A DNA stretch of 64,000 nucleotides from Neorhizobium lilium. GTDB taxonomy: Bacteria; Pseudomonadota; Alphaproteobacteria; Rhizobiales; Rhizobiaceae. Both the position numbers and the translations under genes were made by a program. The notes beneath the pieces are model-generated. The model saw only the letters and a list, made by a program, of their open reading frames with translations. It was not told where the DNA came from and made no database searches. Positions 55,300 to 64,000 of this stretch are shown one piece after another. The stretch is taken from contig NZ_SBIP01000002.1 in the NCBI RefSeq assembly GCF_004053875.1, forward strand, positions 620,001 through 684,000, in the 5' to 3' direction. Each line of letters begins with the position of its first letter. The stretch's first letter is position 1.

Positions 55300-55761
55300 T
55301 CATTTGAGTTTCATCTTGAAGCCGAAATGGCTCTTGGAAAAGCCCAGGCGCTCGTAGAAGCGATGGGCATCCACCCGCGCGCCGTTGGATGTCAGCTGGA
55401 CCAGCCGGCAGTCGCGGCGCCGCGCCTCCTCGATCGCGTAGGCGATCATCCTGGCGCCGATTCCCTGACCCCGCATATCGGCGCGCGTCTGCACGGCCTC
55501 GATGATCATCGACAGAGATCCGCGGCCAGTCAGCGTGCGATTGAACAGGATCTGGAAGGTGCCGACGACCTCACCCTCCCGGTCGGCCACGAAAAGCTGC
55601 TCGTTGCCGGAAGCGTCGATCATGTGGAAGGCGCGGAGATAATCGTCAAAAGCGGAAGCCTCCGTCGTGTCCCCATGTCCGCCAATGCCGTCCTCGGCAA
55701 AGAGGGCGATCAGTTCGGGCAGATCTGCCTCGCGGGCGCGACGGATGACGATCTCGGCCAT
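55300..55761 (-). CDS. GNAT-family N-acetyltransferase
   Basis: A 153-residue acetyltransferase. ATG 55761 begins MAEIVIRRAREADLP; the acetyl-CoA motif A is VQTRADMRGQGIGARMI, and the late FYERLGFSKSHFGFKM is usual for the fold. It is 11 bases after the preceding GNAT gene on the same strand and so in the gatB operon. Substrate unknown; could acetylate a small amine or a protein. Confidence 0.88.
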   Translation of the reverse strand: MAEIVIRRAREADLPELIALFAEDGIGGHGDTTEASAFDDYLRAFHMIDASGNEQLFVADREGEVVGTFQILFNRTLTGRGSLSMIIEAVQTRADMRGQGIGARMIAYAIEEARRRDCRLVQLTSNGARVDAHRFYERLGFSKSHFGFKMKLK

Positions 55762-55772
55762 GAGGAAACCTC

Positions 55773-56279
55773 CTATTGCGTCGCCAGTTGCTTTTCCATG
55801 ATCACTGCGGGGAGCCCCGAGTTTGGCGCTCCCCACTCTTCCATGCGATCGACTTCGACGAAGCCGAGACGCTGATAGAAGGACATGGCGCGCACATTGG
55901 GAAGGGCTACCTCTACCCGCATGATTTCCGCATCCGGAAAGCAGGTTTCCAGTTCGGCAAATATATCTCGCCCGATGCCTTCGTTCTGGCAGGATGGCTT
56001 GACGTAGAGCTGATGCAGCATCGCCGTCTTCACCATCTTGGGATACATGGCCGCATAACCGATGCCGCCGATCTCCCGCCCGCTATCGGCGACGAGGAAT
56101 TCGCCCTCGCGCTTTAGGATGCGGGAGCGGATGGCTGCCGGCGAATGCCAGGCTCCAACCAATCGCCCCACGTGCTCCGCTCCGTAGAACGGATCATAGG
56201 TATTGTGGAACGTCTCCGCGAGCAGCACGCGTATCTTTTCGACGTCAGCTTCTCCGGCGGTGCGGACGAAGTAGACCAT
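55773..56279 (-). CDS. GNAT-family N-acetyltransferase
   Basis: A 168-residue acetyltransferase with motif A in YVKPSCQNEGIGRDIFAELE and a FYQRLGFVEVD tail. It starts five bases after the gatB stop, so it is likely co-transcribed. It is not closely similar to the next GNAT gene. Substrate unknown. Confidence 0.88.
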   Translation of the reverse strand: MVYFVRTAGEADVEKIRVLLAETFHNTYDPFYGAEHVGRLVGAWHSPAAIRSRILKREGEFLVADSGREIGGIGYAAMYPKMVKTAMLHQLYVKPSCQNEGIGRDIFAELETCFPDAEIMRVEVALPNVRAMSFYQRLGFVEVDRMEEWGAPNSGLPAVIMEKQLATQ

Positions 56280-56284
56280 CAGGC

Positions 56285-57790
56285 CTATTCCTCTTCGATG
56301 CCGAGCTTTGCCTTGACCAGCGCCTGCACGGCCTGCGGGTTGGCCTTGCCGCCAGTGGACTTCATGACCTGGCCGACGAACCAGCCGGCCAGTGTCGGCT
56401 TTGCCTTCACCTTGGCGACCTGGTCGGGATTGGCGGCGATGATCTCGTCCACGGCCTTTTCGATCGCGCCGGTATCGGTGACTTGGCGCATGCCGCGCGC
56501 TTCCACGATCTCGGCCGGATCTCCGCCTTCGGCAAGCACGATCTCGAACAGATCCTTGGCGATCTTTCCGGAGATGGTTTCGGCCTTGATGAGGTCGATG
56601 ATCGCTCCAAGCTGGGCGGGAGAAACCGTTGTCTCTTCAATAGATTCGCCGGTTCTGTTCAAGGCGCCCAGCAAGTCGTTGATAATCCAGTTCGCCGCCA
56701 TCTTGCCGTCGCGCCCTGCGGCCACAGCTTCGAAGTAATCCGCGATCGCCTTTTCCGATACGAGCACGGACGCATCGTAGATAGACAGGCCGAGCTCGCT
56801 GACAAAACGAGCCTTCTTGTCGTCCGGCAATTCCGGCAGGTCCTTCGCGAGCTCAGCGACGAAAGCATCGTCGAATTCGAGCGGCAGCAGATCCGGGTCA
56901 GGGAAATAGCGATAGTCATGCGCATCTTCCTTGGAGCGCATGGAGCGCGTCTCGCCCTTGCCCGGATCGAACAGGCGAGTTTCCTGATCGATCGAGCCGC
57001 CGTCTTCGAGAATGCCGATCTGGCGGCGCGCCTCGTATTCGATGGCCTGGCCGATGAAACGAATGGAGTTCACGTTCTTGATCTCGCAGCGGGTTCCGAA
57101 ATCTCCGCCAGGACGACGCACCGATACGTTGACGTCGGCGCGCATGGAGCCTTCGTCCATATTGCCATCGCAGGTTCCGAGATAGCGCACGATGGAACGC
57201 AGCTTGGTCATGTAGGCCTTGGCTTCGTCGGATGAGCGCATGTCCGGCTTGGAAACGATTTCCATCAGCGCCACGCCGGAACGGTTCAGGTCCACATAGG
57301 ACATGGTCGGATGCTGGTCGTGCATGGACTTGCCGGCGTCCTGCTCCAGATGCAGGCGCTCGATGCCGATCTCGATATCCTCGAACTGGCCCTGGCGGTC
57401 CGGCCCAAGCGATATGACAATCGTACCTTCGCCGACGATCGGATCCTTGAACTGCGAAATCTGGTAGCCCTGCGGCAGGTCCGGGTAGAAGTAGTTCTTG
57501 CGGTCGAACAACGAGCGCTTGTTGATCTGCGCCTTGAGGCCGAGACCGGTACGGACCGCCTGCTTCACGCATTCCTCGTTGATCACGGGCAGCATGCCGG
57601 GCATGGCGGCATCGACCAGCGAGACGTTCGAATTGGCGGGCTTGCCGAACTCGGTGGAAGCGCCGGAAAATAGCTTGGAATTAGACAGGACCTGAGCATG
57701 CACTTCCATGCCGATGATCACTTCCCAATCACCGGTGGCACCGGGAATGAAGCGTTTCGGATCAGGCGTACGGACGTCGACTAGGGTCAT
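56285..57790 (-). CDS. gatB: Aspartyl/glutamyl-tRNA amidotransferase subunit B
   Basis: A 501-residue subunit that binds misacylated Glu-tRNA(Gln) or Asp-tRNA(Asn) and transfers ammonia from Gat[18 protein letters not shown] at the start, [18 protein letters not shown], and [15 protein letters not shown] are diagnostic. The helical and YqeY tail domain follows from about residue 360. It is separated from gatCA by a GNAT gene and a toxin-antitoxin pair. Confidence 0.97.
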   Translation of the reverse strand: MTLVDVRTPDPKRFIPGATGDWEVIIGMEVHAQVLSNSKLFSGASTEFGKPANSNVSLVDAAMPGMLPVINEECVKQAVRTGLGLKAQINKRSLFDRKNYFYPDLPQGYQISQFKDPIVGEGTIVISLGPDRQGQFEDIEIGIERLHLEQDAGKSMHDQHPTMSYVDLNRSGVALMEIVSKPDMRSSDEAKAYMTKLRSIVRYLGTCDGNMDEGSMRADVNVSVRRPGGDFGTRCEIKNVNSIRFIGQAIEYEARRQIGILEDGGSIDQETRLFDPGKGETRSMRSKEDAHDYRYFPDPDLLPLEFDDAFVAELAKDLPELPDDKKARFVSELGLSIYDASVLVSEKAIADYFEAVAAGRDGKMAANWIINDLLGALNRTGESIEETTVSPAQLGAIIDLIKAETISGKIAKDLFEIVLAEGGDPAEIVEARGMRQVTDTGAIEKAVDEIIAANPDQVAKVKAKPTLAGWFVGQVMKSTGGKANPQAVQALVKAKLGIEEE

Positions 57791-57878
57791 CGGATGCTCT
57801 TGAGATGGTCTGTTCAGGTCGTTTCGAGGTAGAGCAAATGGCGCGGCGGCGCAAGCTTAACCGATGGGTTTGGGGTGT

Positions 57879-58388
57879 TCAGAAGCTTGGCCCATAGGTC
57901 TCCGGCACGTCCGGCACGAGACGTTTGTATAGCCCCACGGACTGCACATCGCGATCGATCTTGGGAGAATAGGCAATGGACAGCCAGTTGATGGCGTAGC
58001 CGTGTTTTTCGAAGAAGCCAATCGCTTCGAGATTATGCGCATGGGTTTCCACCCGCGCCTCCTCCAGCCCCTGCTTGACGATTTCCGCCTCGACTTCAGC
58101 CAGCAGCGCACCGCCAAGCCCCTGCCCCTGATATTGCGGATCGATCCAGAAGTCGGAAATCAGTTCGTCGAGCTTTTCGCGCGCCGCCCATCCGGCGAGA
58201 GCCCCGCGCTCCTCGACGGTACTGATAGTCAGCCAATCCTTCCGAGCGAAGTTGCGGAACGCCTCCCAGGCGCTCTCGCTCATATCGGTCATCTCGCCGA
58301 TGGAGATCATCGCCTTTTCCCAGGCGCGAAATCCTATCTCGGCCAGGAGCTCCGCTTCGTCTTCACGCGCATTCCGGATTGTGGCCAT
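57879..58388 (-). CDS. GNAT-family N-acetyltransferase
   Basis: A 169-residue acetyltransferase starting MATIRNAREDEAELLAEIGF (ATG 58388). Acetyl-CoA motif IDPQYQGQGLGGALLAEVE and tail NLEAIGFFEKHGYAI. Same strand as gatB, 88 bases before it. Substrate unknown. Confidence 0.88.
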   Translation of the reverse strand: MATIRNAREDEAELLAEIGFRAWEKAMISIGEMTDMSESAWEAFRNFARKDWLTISTVEERGALAGWAAREKLDELISDFWIDPQYQGQGLGGALLAEVEAEIVKQGLEEARVETHAHNLEAIGFFEKHGYAINWLSIAYSPKIDRDVQSVGLYKRLVPDVPETYGPSF

Positions 58389-58536
58389 GATGTCCCCTAT
58401 ATCGGGGATAGTAGAGCATCGGGTGACGGATTTGGCCAGAGGCAAGGAAAAGGGGCGCAGCGGATCAAGATTCGTGGGTCGATGTCGATGGTTCTAGAGG
58501 CTTGGCTTGATTGCGCGTTCAGGTTATCATGCGCCC

Positions 58537-58722
58537 ATGAGCGATCTTAAGGAAAAACTGACCCTCGAAGAGCTTGTTTCACCCTCATCCTCCGCGCCTG
58601 CGGATGAGGGCTATGAAGCTTGGAAGATCGCCAAGATCAGAACCGCCCTGGAAGAGTCGAAAGATCGCTCGTGTGTGATCCCGCTGGACGACGTCTGGAA
58701 GCGGTTTGGCTTTGAACGTTAA
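58537..58722 (+). CDS. Antitoxin of a ParE/RelE-type pair
   Basis: A 61-residue protein (ATG 58537) starting MSDLKEKLTLEELVSP; the C-terminal part (ALEESKDRSCVIPLDDVWKR) resembles the toxin-binding tail of small RHH-type antitoxins, though no clear ribbon-helix-helix is readable. It overlaps the toxin gene by about 11-17 bases, as in many such pairs. Role inferred from the partner. Confidence 0.75.
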   Translation: MSDLKEKLTLEELVSPSSSAPADEGYEAWKIAKIRTALEESKDRSCVIPLDDVWKRFGFER

Positions 58723-58999
58723 CTTCGCACCGCAAGCCTTTGCGGATCTTGTTGAAATTCACAGCCATATTTCTGAAGCCAGCCCGCGCACTGCGGATCG
58801 GGTGATATCCCGCATCCGCCAAGTCATCGAAATCTTCCAGAATTTCCCCCTGATCGGGCGCCCCGGCAGTCTGGAAGACACGCGCGAGTTTGCCGTTTCG
58901 GGGCTCCCCTACACGATCGTCTACCGCATCGTGTCAGTGACAGACCTCGATGTCTTGACGATAATCCATCAGCGAAAGCTGTATCCGCCCCGGTCCTAG
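58706..58999 (+). CDS. ParE/RelE-family toxin
   Basis: A 97-residue (or 95 from TTG 58712) toxin with the ParE/RelE fold pattern: VNFAPQAFADLVEIHSHISE, RIRQVIEIFQNFPLIGRPG, FAVSGLPYTIVYRI and LTIIHQRKLYP. The TTG start lies inside the antitoxin's last codons. ParE members poison DNA gyrase and RelE members cleave mRNA; the sequence alone does not settle which. The pair sits between gatA and gatB. Confidence 0.85.
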   Translation: MALNVNFAPQAFADLVEIHSHISEASPRTADRVISRIRQVIEIFQNFPLIGRPGSLEDTREFAVSGLPYTIVYRIVSVTDLDVLTIIHQRKLYPPRS

Positions 59000-59029
59000 G
59001 TTGGATTGGAGCAATAGGCGCTAAGCTCC

Positions 59030-60511
59030 CTACCACCACTTCGTCGGCGTGAACCTGCCCGCCGCCTGTTCGATGACATAAGCAGTGCGGAACAGCGTCT
59101 CTTCCTCGAAAGGCTTGCCAATCAGCTGCAGCCCGAGCGGCAGGCCCTTGGCATCGAGGCCGGCGGGAACGGCAATGCCCGGCAATCCGGCCATGTTGAC
59201 CGTGACCGTGAAAATGTCGTTGAGATACATCTTCACTGGATCCGCTGCGAGGTCCTCGTCGGCGATACCGAAGGCCGAGGATGGCGTCGCCGGCGTCAGG
59301 ATCGCATCGACGCCGTCATGGAAGACAATCTCGAAGTCGCGCTTGATCAGCGTGCGGACCTTCTGGGCTTGCAGGTAATAGGCATCGTAATAACCGGCCG
59401 ACAGAACATAAGTGCCGATCATGATGCGGCGCTTGACCTCGGTGCCGAAGCCGGCAGCGCGGGTCTTCTCGTACATGTCGACGATGTCCTTGCCATCGAC
59501 GCGCAGGCCATAGCGAACGCCATCGTAGCGGGCGAGGTTGGACGAGGCTTCGGCGGGCGCCACGATGTAATAGGCCGGCAGAGCGTATTTCGTGTGCGGC
59601 AGGCTGATATCGACGATTTCGGCGCCGGCATCTTTCAGCCACTGAATACCCTGCTGCCAGAGCTTTTCGATTTCATCTGGCATGCCTTCGACCCGATATT
59701 CCTTGGGAATGCCGATCTTCATGCCCTTCAGCGACTGACCGAGTGCGGCTTCGTAATCCGGCACCGGCAGATCGACCGAGGTCGTATCCTTTGCATCCAC
59801 CGACGCCATCGACTTCAGCATGATCGCCGCATCGCGCACATCGCGGGCGATCGGACCGGCCTGGTCGAGCGACGAGGCGAAGGCGACGGTGCCCCAGCGC
59901 GAGCAGCGGCCATAGGTGGGCTTGATCCCGACCGTGCCCGTGAAGGCCGCCGGCTGGCGGATGGACCCCCCCGTATCTGTCGCGGTCGCACCGGCGCACA
60001 GATGCGCGGCGACGGCAGAGGCCGAACCGCCGGACGAGCCGCCAGGCACGAGCTGCTGGTTCGAACCCTCGGCTTTCCAGGGGTTGATCACAGGACCGTA
60101 AAAGGACGTCTCGTTGGAGGAGCCCATGGCGAACTCGTCCATGTTGAGCTTGCCCAGCATGACGGCGCCATCATCCCAGAGGTTCTGGGTAACGGTCGAT
60201 TCGTATTTCGGCTCGAACCCGTCCAAGATGTGCGAGCAGGCCTGGGTGTGGACGTCCTGGGTAGCAAACAGGTCCTTGATGCCCAGCGGAATGCCCTCCA
60301 GTGCGCCGACCTTGCCGGCTGCGCGGCGCTCGTCGGAGGCCCTGGCCATGGCGATCGCCTTTTCCGGCGTCACCTTCACATAGGCGTTTAACACGGCGTT
60401 GGCCGCGTCGATCGTATCCAGATAGGCCTGGGTCAGTTCGACGGATGTAAATTCCTTGGCCTTCAGCTTTTCGCGGGCTTCGGCAATGGTGAGGCTGGTA
60501 AGTTCGGTCAT
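59030..60511 (-). CDS. gatA: Aspartyl/glutamyl-tRNA amidotransferase subunit A
   Basis: A 493-residue glutaminase subunit of the amidase-signature family. The catalytic Lys is in [10 protein letters not shown], the glycine/serine loop is [14 protein letters not shown] (cis-Ser), and the nucleophile Ser is in [13 protein letters not shown]. It releases ammonia from glutamine and passes it to GatB. Downstream of gatC by 53 bases, same operon. Confidence 0.98.
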   Translation of the reverse strand: MTELTSLTIAEAREKLKAKEFTSVELTQAYLDTIDAANAVLNAYVKVTPEKAIAMARASDERRAAGKVGALEGIPLGIKDLFATQDVHTQACSHILDGFEPKYESTVTQNLWDDGAVMLGKLNMDEFAMGSSNETSFYGPVINPWKAEGSNQQLVPGGSSGGSASAVAAHLCAGATATDTGGSIRQPAAFTGTVGIKPTYGRCSRWGTVAFASSLDQAGPIARDVRDAAIMLKSMASVDAKDTTSVDLPVPDYEAALGQSLKGMKIGIPKEYRVEGMPDEIEKLWQQGIQWLKDAGAEIVDISLPHTKYALPAYYIVAPAEASSNLARYDGVRYGLRVDGKDIVDMYEKTRAAGFGTEVKRRIMIGTYVLSAGYYDAYYLQAQKVRTLIKRDFEIVFHDGVDAILTPATPSSAFGIADEDLAADPVKMYLNDIFTVTVNMAGLPGIAVPAGLDAKGLPLGLQLIGKPFEEETLFRTAYVIEQAAGRFTPTKWW

Positions 60512-60564
60512 GGGCTCTTCAAATCATTCGAATGGAGGAAAGGCGGAGGAAGCGCTGGACGCGC

Positions 60565-60852
60565 TTATTCGACGACCTTCGGCACCAGAAAGAAATTACG
60601 GTCTGTAAGGGGCGCATTGGCGACGATGTCTGCCGCCTTGTCGCCGTCGGTCACAGCATCTGTGCGCTCGCGCATTATCATGGGCGTAACCGACGTCATC
60701 GGCTCGACACCGCTGACATCCACCTCGGAAAGCTGCTCCACAAAGCCGAGTATGCCGTTCAGCTCACCCACCATGCGGTTGGCTTCGTCCTCGGTGACCG
60801 CGATGCGGGCGAGGCGCGCGACGCGCTTGACGGTGGCGAGATCGACGGACAT
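60565..60852 (-). CDS. gatC: Aspartyl/glutamyl-tRNA amidotransferase subunit C
   Basis: A 95-residue stabilising subunit. ATG 60852 ([20 protein letters not shown]) matches the family start; [22 protein letters not shown] and the late [17 protein letters not shown] are typical. It leads the gatCA operon. Confidence 0.96.
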   Translation of the reverse strand: MSVDLATVKRVARLARIAVTEDEANRMVGELNGILGFVEQLSEVDVSGVEPMTSVTPMIMRERTDAVTDGDKAADIVANAPLTDRNFFLVPKVVE

Positions 60853-60957
60853 GGCATGACTCCGGGCAAGAATTTCTCCTCCGCTATAATCGCCGCATCC
60901 GCCCTTCGCAACAGGCAGCATACCCATTTGCCGGGCATGCCGCCTGTTCAGCTTGGA

Positions 60958-61668
60958 TCAGTAGCTCAGGCTGCCGCCGGGTTGCGGTGTTTCGACCCTT
61001 GAGCGGCTGCCTTCCATGCCCTTCACGAACTTGTCCGGCGTCTGGTCGATGATCGGGAACGTGCCGTAATGGCAGGGAATCGTGTGCTTGAAGTCGAAGA
61101 AGCGCTGGCAAGCCAGGGCCGCCACGGCGCCGCCCATGGTGAAGCGGTCGCCGATCGGCACGATGCCGATATCCGGCTGATGCAGTTCGTTGATCAGGCC
61201 CATGTCGGTGAAGATGTCGGTATCGCCCATATGGAGCACCGACATTTCGTCCTCGAAATGTATCATCAGGCCGTTCGCGCTCCCCAGCGAATGGGCGACA
61301 CCCATCTCGTCCACCTGACCTGAAGAATGCAGAGCCTGCGTAAAGGTGGCGGTGAAGCCGTCAAACGAGACCGTTCCGCCGGTATTGCCCATTTCGAGCT
61401 TCTCGACGCCTTTGGTGCCGAGCCAGGAGGCAAGGTCCGCATTGGCAAGCACGACGGCGCCCTTTTCCTTGGCGATCGCAACCGTGTCGCCGACATGGTC
61501 GCCATGGCCATGGGTCAACAGGATATGCGTGATGCCGTCGGTCACATCCTTGATGTCGAGGCCAGCGCCGGCGAAGCTCGCGTTATGGGTAAGGAATGGA
61601 TCGATCAGGATTTTTGCCTTGGCCGTTTCGATGCGAAAAGCGGCGTGGCCGAGCCAGGTGATCTTCAT
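60958..61668 (-). CDS. UPF0173-type metal-dependent hydrolase
   Basis: A 236-residue metallo-beta-lactamase-fold enzyme. ATG 61668 begins [20 protein letters not shown]. The metal motif is [16 protein letters not shown], with further ligands in LHMGDTDIF and HYGTFP. Cytoplasmic. Natural substrate unknown; related proteins hydrolyse phosphoester or lactone-like bonds. Monocistronic, upstream of gatC on the same strand. Confidence 0.93.
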   Translation of the reverse strand: MKITWLGHAAFRIETAKAKILIDPFLTHNASFAGAGLDIKDVTDGITHILLTHGHGDHVGDTVAIAKEKGAVVLANADLASWLGTKGVEKLEMGNTGGTVSFDGFTATFTQALHSSGQVDEMGVAHSLGSANGLMIHFEDEMSVLHMGDTDIFTDMGLINELHQPDIGIVPIGDRFTMGGAVAALACQRFFDFKHTIPCHYGTFPIIDQTPDKFVKGMEGSRSRVETPQPGGSLSY

Positions 61669-61775
61669 GGAAGTCTCTTTCGATTGGTGATGCAAAACCC
61701 GATGGGGATGCTAAAGACGAACTTGCGCCAGGCGAAGGCCGGCGAGCACACTCTAGCCAAGCAGATGTATCCCGA

Positions 61776-62270
61776 ATGACAGTCCTGACAATAGAGGAGC
61801 TTGCGAACACGCTCCAAACCGGCCAGGCCATTGCCGGTTTGGACCTCGGCACCAAGACGATAGGGATTTCCATGTCGGATCTCGGACGGCGCTTTGCATC
61901 TCCTCGCCCCGTCATCAAGCGGGTGAAGTTCGGCAAGGACGCCGAAACCCTACTCGCCATAGCCGCACGGGAGAAAGTGGCGGCCTTCGTGATCGGCCTG
62001 CCGGTGAACATGGATGGGTCGTCGGGTCCGCGCGTCCAGGCGACGCGCGCCTTCGTCCGCTCCATGAGCGAGAAGACGGATATTCCCTTCGTCTATTGGG
62101 ACGAGCGTCTTTCGACCGTTGCTGCCGAACGTGCGCTTCTGGAGATGGACGTGTCGCGGGCCAAGCGTGCCGAGCGCATCGATTCGGCAGCCGCGAGCTT
62201 CATCCTGCAAGGTGCGCTAGACCGACTAACGGCGATAGCACGGTCTCAGGACGGCGACCCCGATACCTGA
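61776..62270 (+). CDS. ruvX: Holliday junction resolvase-like protein RuvX/YqgF
   Basis: A 164-residue RNase H-fold protein. The first acidic strand is [16 protein letters not shown], followed by [33 protein letters not shown] and the C-terminal [16 protein letters not shown]. Family members act in 16S rRNA maturation and may cut Holliday junctions. It converges with and overlaps the next gene by 25 bases. Confidence 0.95.
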   Translation: MTVLTIEELANTLQTGQAIAGLDLGTKTIGISMSDLGRRFASPRPVIKRVKFGKDAETLLAIAAREKVAAFVIGLPVNMDGSSGPRVQATRAFVRSMSEKTDIPFVYWDERLSTVAAERALLEMDVSRAKRAERIDSAAASFILQGALDRLTAIARSQDGDPDT

Positions 62271-62539
62271 CGGCGACGCCACCAGGCGCTGATTTCCCTG
62301 CGCTTGCGGAACAGCACGATGCCCAGGACCACCATGCTGTCGAAGGCAATGGCGCGGGCGACAAGCGGCGGAAGGATCTCCGGCGGTACGCCGAGAATAT
62401 TTCCGTAGATCTCGAATACAAGGTCATGCGTCTGGCGGGTCAGCATGAAAAAGCCGAAGCTCATGTCGTAGTACGAAAGTCCGTACCAGCTTATCAACAG
62501 CGCGACAGGACCGGCCCATAAGATCAGGAACCACTTCAT
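62246..62539 (-). CDS. Small membrane protein (DUF6105-like)
   Basis: A 97-residue protein with two hydrophobic segments ([20 protein letters not shown] and [13 protein letters not shown]) separated by a conserved-looking [20 protein letters not shown]. It resembles the rhizobial family I recall as DUF6105; certainty about the number is moderate. ATGA overlap with the small membrane gene upstream. Function unknown. Confidence 0.75.
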   Translation of the reverse strand: MKWFLILWAGPVALLISWYGLSYYDMSFGFFMLTRQTHDLVFEIYGNILGVPPEILPPLVARAIAFDSMVVLGIVLFRKRREISAWWRRRQVSGSPS

Positions 62540-62706
62540 GCGGTCTCCCCCTCTGCCTGGAATGGAAGGATATCCATCTCGACCAGCAGCTTCGACAGAG
62601 CCATCAGGCTGAGAACGACCGCCGGAATGCTGATGTCCAGAGCCAGAACGGCAAAGATCGTCGTCATGACGATCAGCAATGTATGGTCTCTGATTATGGT
62701 TCCCAT
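62536..62706 (-). CDS. Small membrane protein
   Basis: A 56-residue protein (ATG 62706; a longer frame begins at 62766) almost entirely hydrophobic in the middle (TLLIVMTTIFAVLALDISIP, then AVVLSLMALSKLL). Overlaps the following gene as ATGA, so the two are coupled. No family recognised. Confidence 0.6.
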   Translation of the reverse strand: MGTIIRDHTLLIVMTTIFAVLALDISIPAVVLSLMALSKLLVEMDILPFQAEGETA

Positions 62707-62839
62707 AGCGAGCCCGAGGGTCCAGTCTTTGGTTAACAAAGCGTTAAGCCAGACCTTAGACCTCAATGGATTTGCCGCAACCGAAAGCCCCCGACATGGT
62801 TAATTCGGCCAACGCCTGTGGATAAGCCAAACGACGGTG

Positions 62840-63484
62840 TCAGCCGTAGATGGCGCGTACCAGACGGCGAACGGCGGCCGCAACCTTGTCCCAGTCCTTG
62901 CCCGTCTTCAGCGGAACGCCGGCAAATTGTCCACTGGCAGCAGCCGAAATCACAAGGTGCTGGATAGCGGCGAACAGCAAGGCATTCATGATTGCCGCAT
63001 CCACACCCTTAGGAGGTGCGAGCGAGCCGCGCATCTTCTCCAGCCACTTGGCAAGGGCCTTGGTTCTCGCCTCCGATAGGCGACGAACCTGCGGCGTTTC
63101 CTTGGATACTTCCCAGGCAATGATCTTGCAGACGAGTGGGTCGTCCTGCAGCGCCTCCATGAAAAGAATCGCCAGACGCTCCATGAGATCGCCATAGGTC
63201 AGCAGAAAGGCACCGCCCGAATCCTGCGGGATCCGGTCCTTCACCCAATTTCCAAGGTCCGCCCCGATCGCGTCGAGCAGACCGTCGAGGCCGCCGAAAT
63301 AGCGGTAGATGAGTTGCTTGTCGCACCCTGCACGGCGGGCAACGGCATTGATGCCAAAGCCCTGGAAACCCTGCTCGGCCAAAAGATCGCGCGCTGCCAG
63401 AAAGATCGACTGTTCGGTGCTGGCGCGATTGCGGGGCTTTGCTGCAAGGCTTTGCGTAGCCGTAAGCTCTTCTAACTGCAGCAT
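62840..63484 (-). CDS. TetR-family regulator
   Basis: A 214-residue regulator (ATG 63484). The DNA-binding domain spans about residues 23-68 (SIFLAARDLLAEQGFQGFGI, then CDKQLIYRYFGGLDGLLDAI), with a helical ligand domain after it. It is divergent from the AEC transporter gene, which it may control. Ligand unknown. Confidence 0.88.
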   Translation of the reverse strand: MLQLEELTATQSLAAKPRNRASTEQSIFLAARDLLAEQGFQGFGINAVARRAGCDKQLIYRYFGGLDGLLDAIGADLGNWVKDRIPQDSGGAFLLTYGDLMERLAILFMEALQDDPLVCKIIAWEVSKETPQVRRLSEARTKALAKWLEKMRGSLAPPKGVDAAIMNALLFAAIQHLVISAAASGQFAGVPLKTGKDWDKVAAAVRRLVRAIYG

Positions 63485-63654
63485 CCGTGCGACCGTCGTT
63501 AAGGAATTGTTAACGCAGCGATAGTCTGCCACCACTTCGACCGCAACAACCTTGCTGCGCCATGCACAGGATAGAGTAATGATATTGCTTTCACCTCTTC
63601 TTCCGTGCAGAACTGCCGGGCGGGGAAGCACATAGAAACAGCTCGATTGCCCTC

Positions 63655-64000
63655 ATGCTCGTCATCTTCGAAAGCATTCTTCCCGTCTTTCTGCTCGTCC
63701 TGCTCGGCATCGGCCTCAAGCGCACGTCGTTGATCAACGGCAGCTTCTGGGACGGCATGGAACAATGCAGTTATTACGTGCTCTTCCCGGCGCTCCTCTT
63801 CCAGACCATGGCGAGGGCTGACTTCTCCGATACGATTGCCGTGACGGTCAGCATGATTGCCATCATCTCCTTCCTTGCCATGTCGCTTCTGGTCCTGGCC
63901 TGCTGGCCCATGCTGAAGCGGATCGGCATGCCGCCACCCACCTATACCTCGCTCTACCAGACGGCGACGCGTTGGAACGGTTTTATGGCTCTTGCGATCG
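63655..64000 (+). CDS. AEC-family transporter, 3' end cut by window edge
   Basis: The first 115 residues of a membrane carrier of the auxin efflux carrier family (ATG 63655). It starts MLVIFESILPVFLLVLLGIG, with a second helix after YYVLFPALLFQTMA and a third in MIAIISFLAMSLLVLACW; the SLYQTATRWNGF segment is typical for the family. The rest lies beyond the window. Substrate unknown, possibly an organic acid. Confidence 0.88.
   Translation, partial: MLVIFESILPVFLLVLLGIGLKRTSLINGSFWDGMEQCSYYVLFPALLFQTMARADFSDTIAVTVSMIAIISFLAMSLLVLACWPMLKRIGMPPPTYTSLYQTATRWNGFMALAI

Overview
The window is high-GC alphaproteobacterial DNA, most likely from the Rhizobiaceae (Rhizobium/Neorhizobium/Agrobacterium/Ensifer relatives). 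Support for this comes from the housekeeping block (rne, a DsbA-like oxidoreductase, aroQ, accB, accC, aat, a DUF2155 protein, the NDUFA12-type complex I subunit, gatB, gatA, gatC, ruvX), the long acidic insertion in the RNase E S1 domain, and a cluster for GDP-sugar-based surface polysaccharide. The genus is inferred and cannot be fixed by reading alone.

Layout. (1) 1-16.6 kb: a manB/manC pair on the minus strand, cut by the window edge, followed by a visibly AT-richer block of polysaccharide genes. These are several GT4 glycosyltransferases (one with two catalytic domains), two WcbI-like proteins, a GSCFA protein, a GT34-like transferase, a hexapeptide acetyltransferase, a pyruvyltransferase-like protein and two proteins with a similar beta-rich C-terminal domain. 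The block ends at a decayed IS3-family remnant (16.66-16.82 kb). (2) 16.9-24.1 kb: a DUF900 lipoprotein hydrolase and an RND efflux pump with two adaptor genes, divergent from a TetR repressor. (3) 24.4-26.6 kb: a small cassette with acidic repeats and an SGNH hydrolase, then an acyltransferase fragment. (4) 26.6-37.7 kb: a colanic-acid-like cluster (WcaF-like acetyltransferase, glycosyltransferase, Wzy-like polymerase, WcaI-like glycosyltransferase, fcl, gmd), a divergent initiating sugar-phosphate transferase, and a second manB/manC pair on the plus strand. (5) 38.3-64 kb: core chromosome with tRNA-Thr, nadK, a TetR/Bcr efflux pair, prfB with its programmed frameshift, PBP1A, amiC, rne, the lipid and amino-acid genes, the gat genes, a small ParE/antitoxin pair and an AEC transporter cut by the right edge.

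How the genes fit together. Phosphomannomutase and mannose-1-phosphate guanylyltransferase make GDP-mannose. Gmd and Fcl convert it to GDP-L-fucose. The sugar-phosphate transferase starts a repeat unit on undecaprenyl phosphate, the GT4 enzymes extend it, acetyl and possibly pyruvyl groups decorate it, and the Wzy-like protein polymerises it. No flippase, chain-length regulator or outer-membrane exporter is visible, so they must lie elsewhere. The AT-rich block looks like a horizontally acquired second glycan module, and it is the best candidate here for an undescribed system.

Regulatory features readable from the DNA include two TetR operators placed inside divergent promoters, the RF2 frameshift signal, several strong intrinsic terminators, and perfect inverted repeats in the long leader between gmd and the sugar transferase gene.
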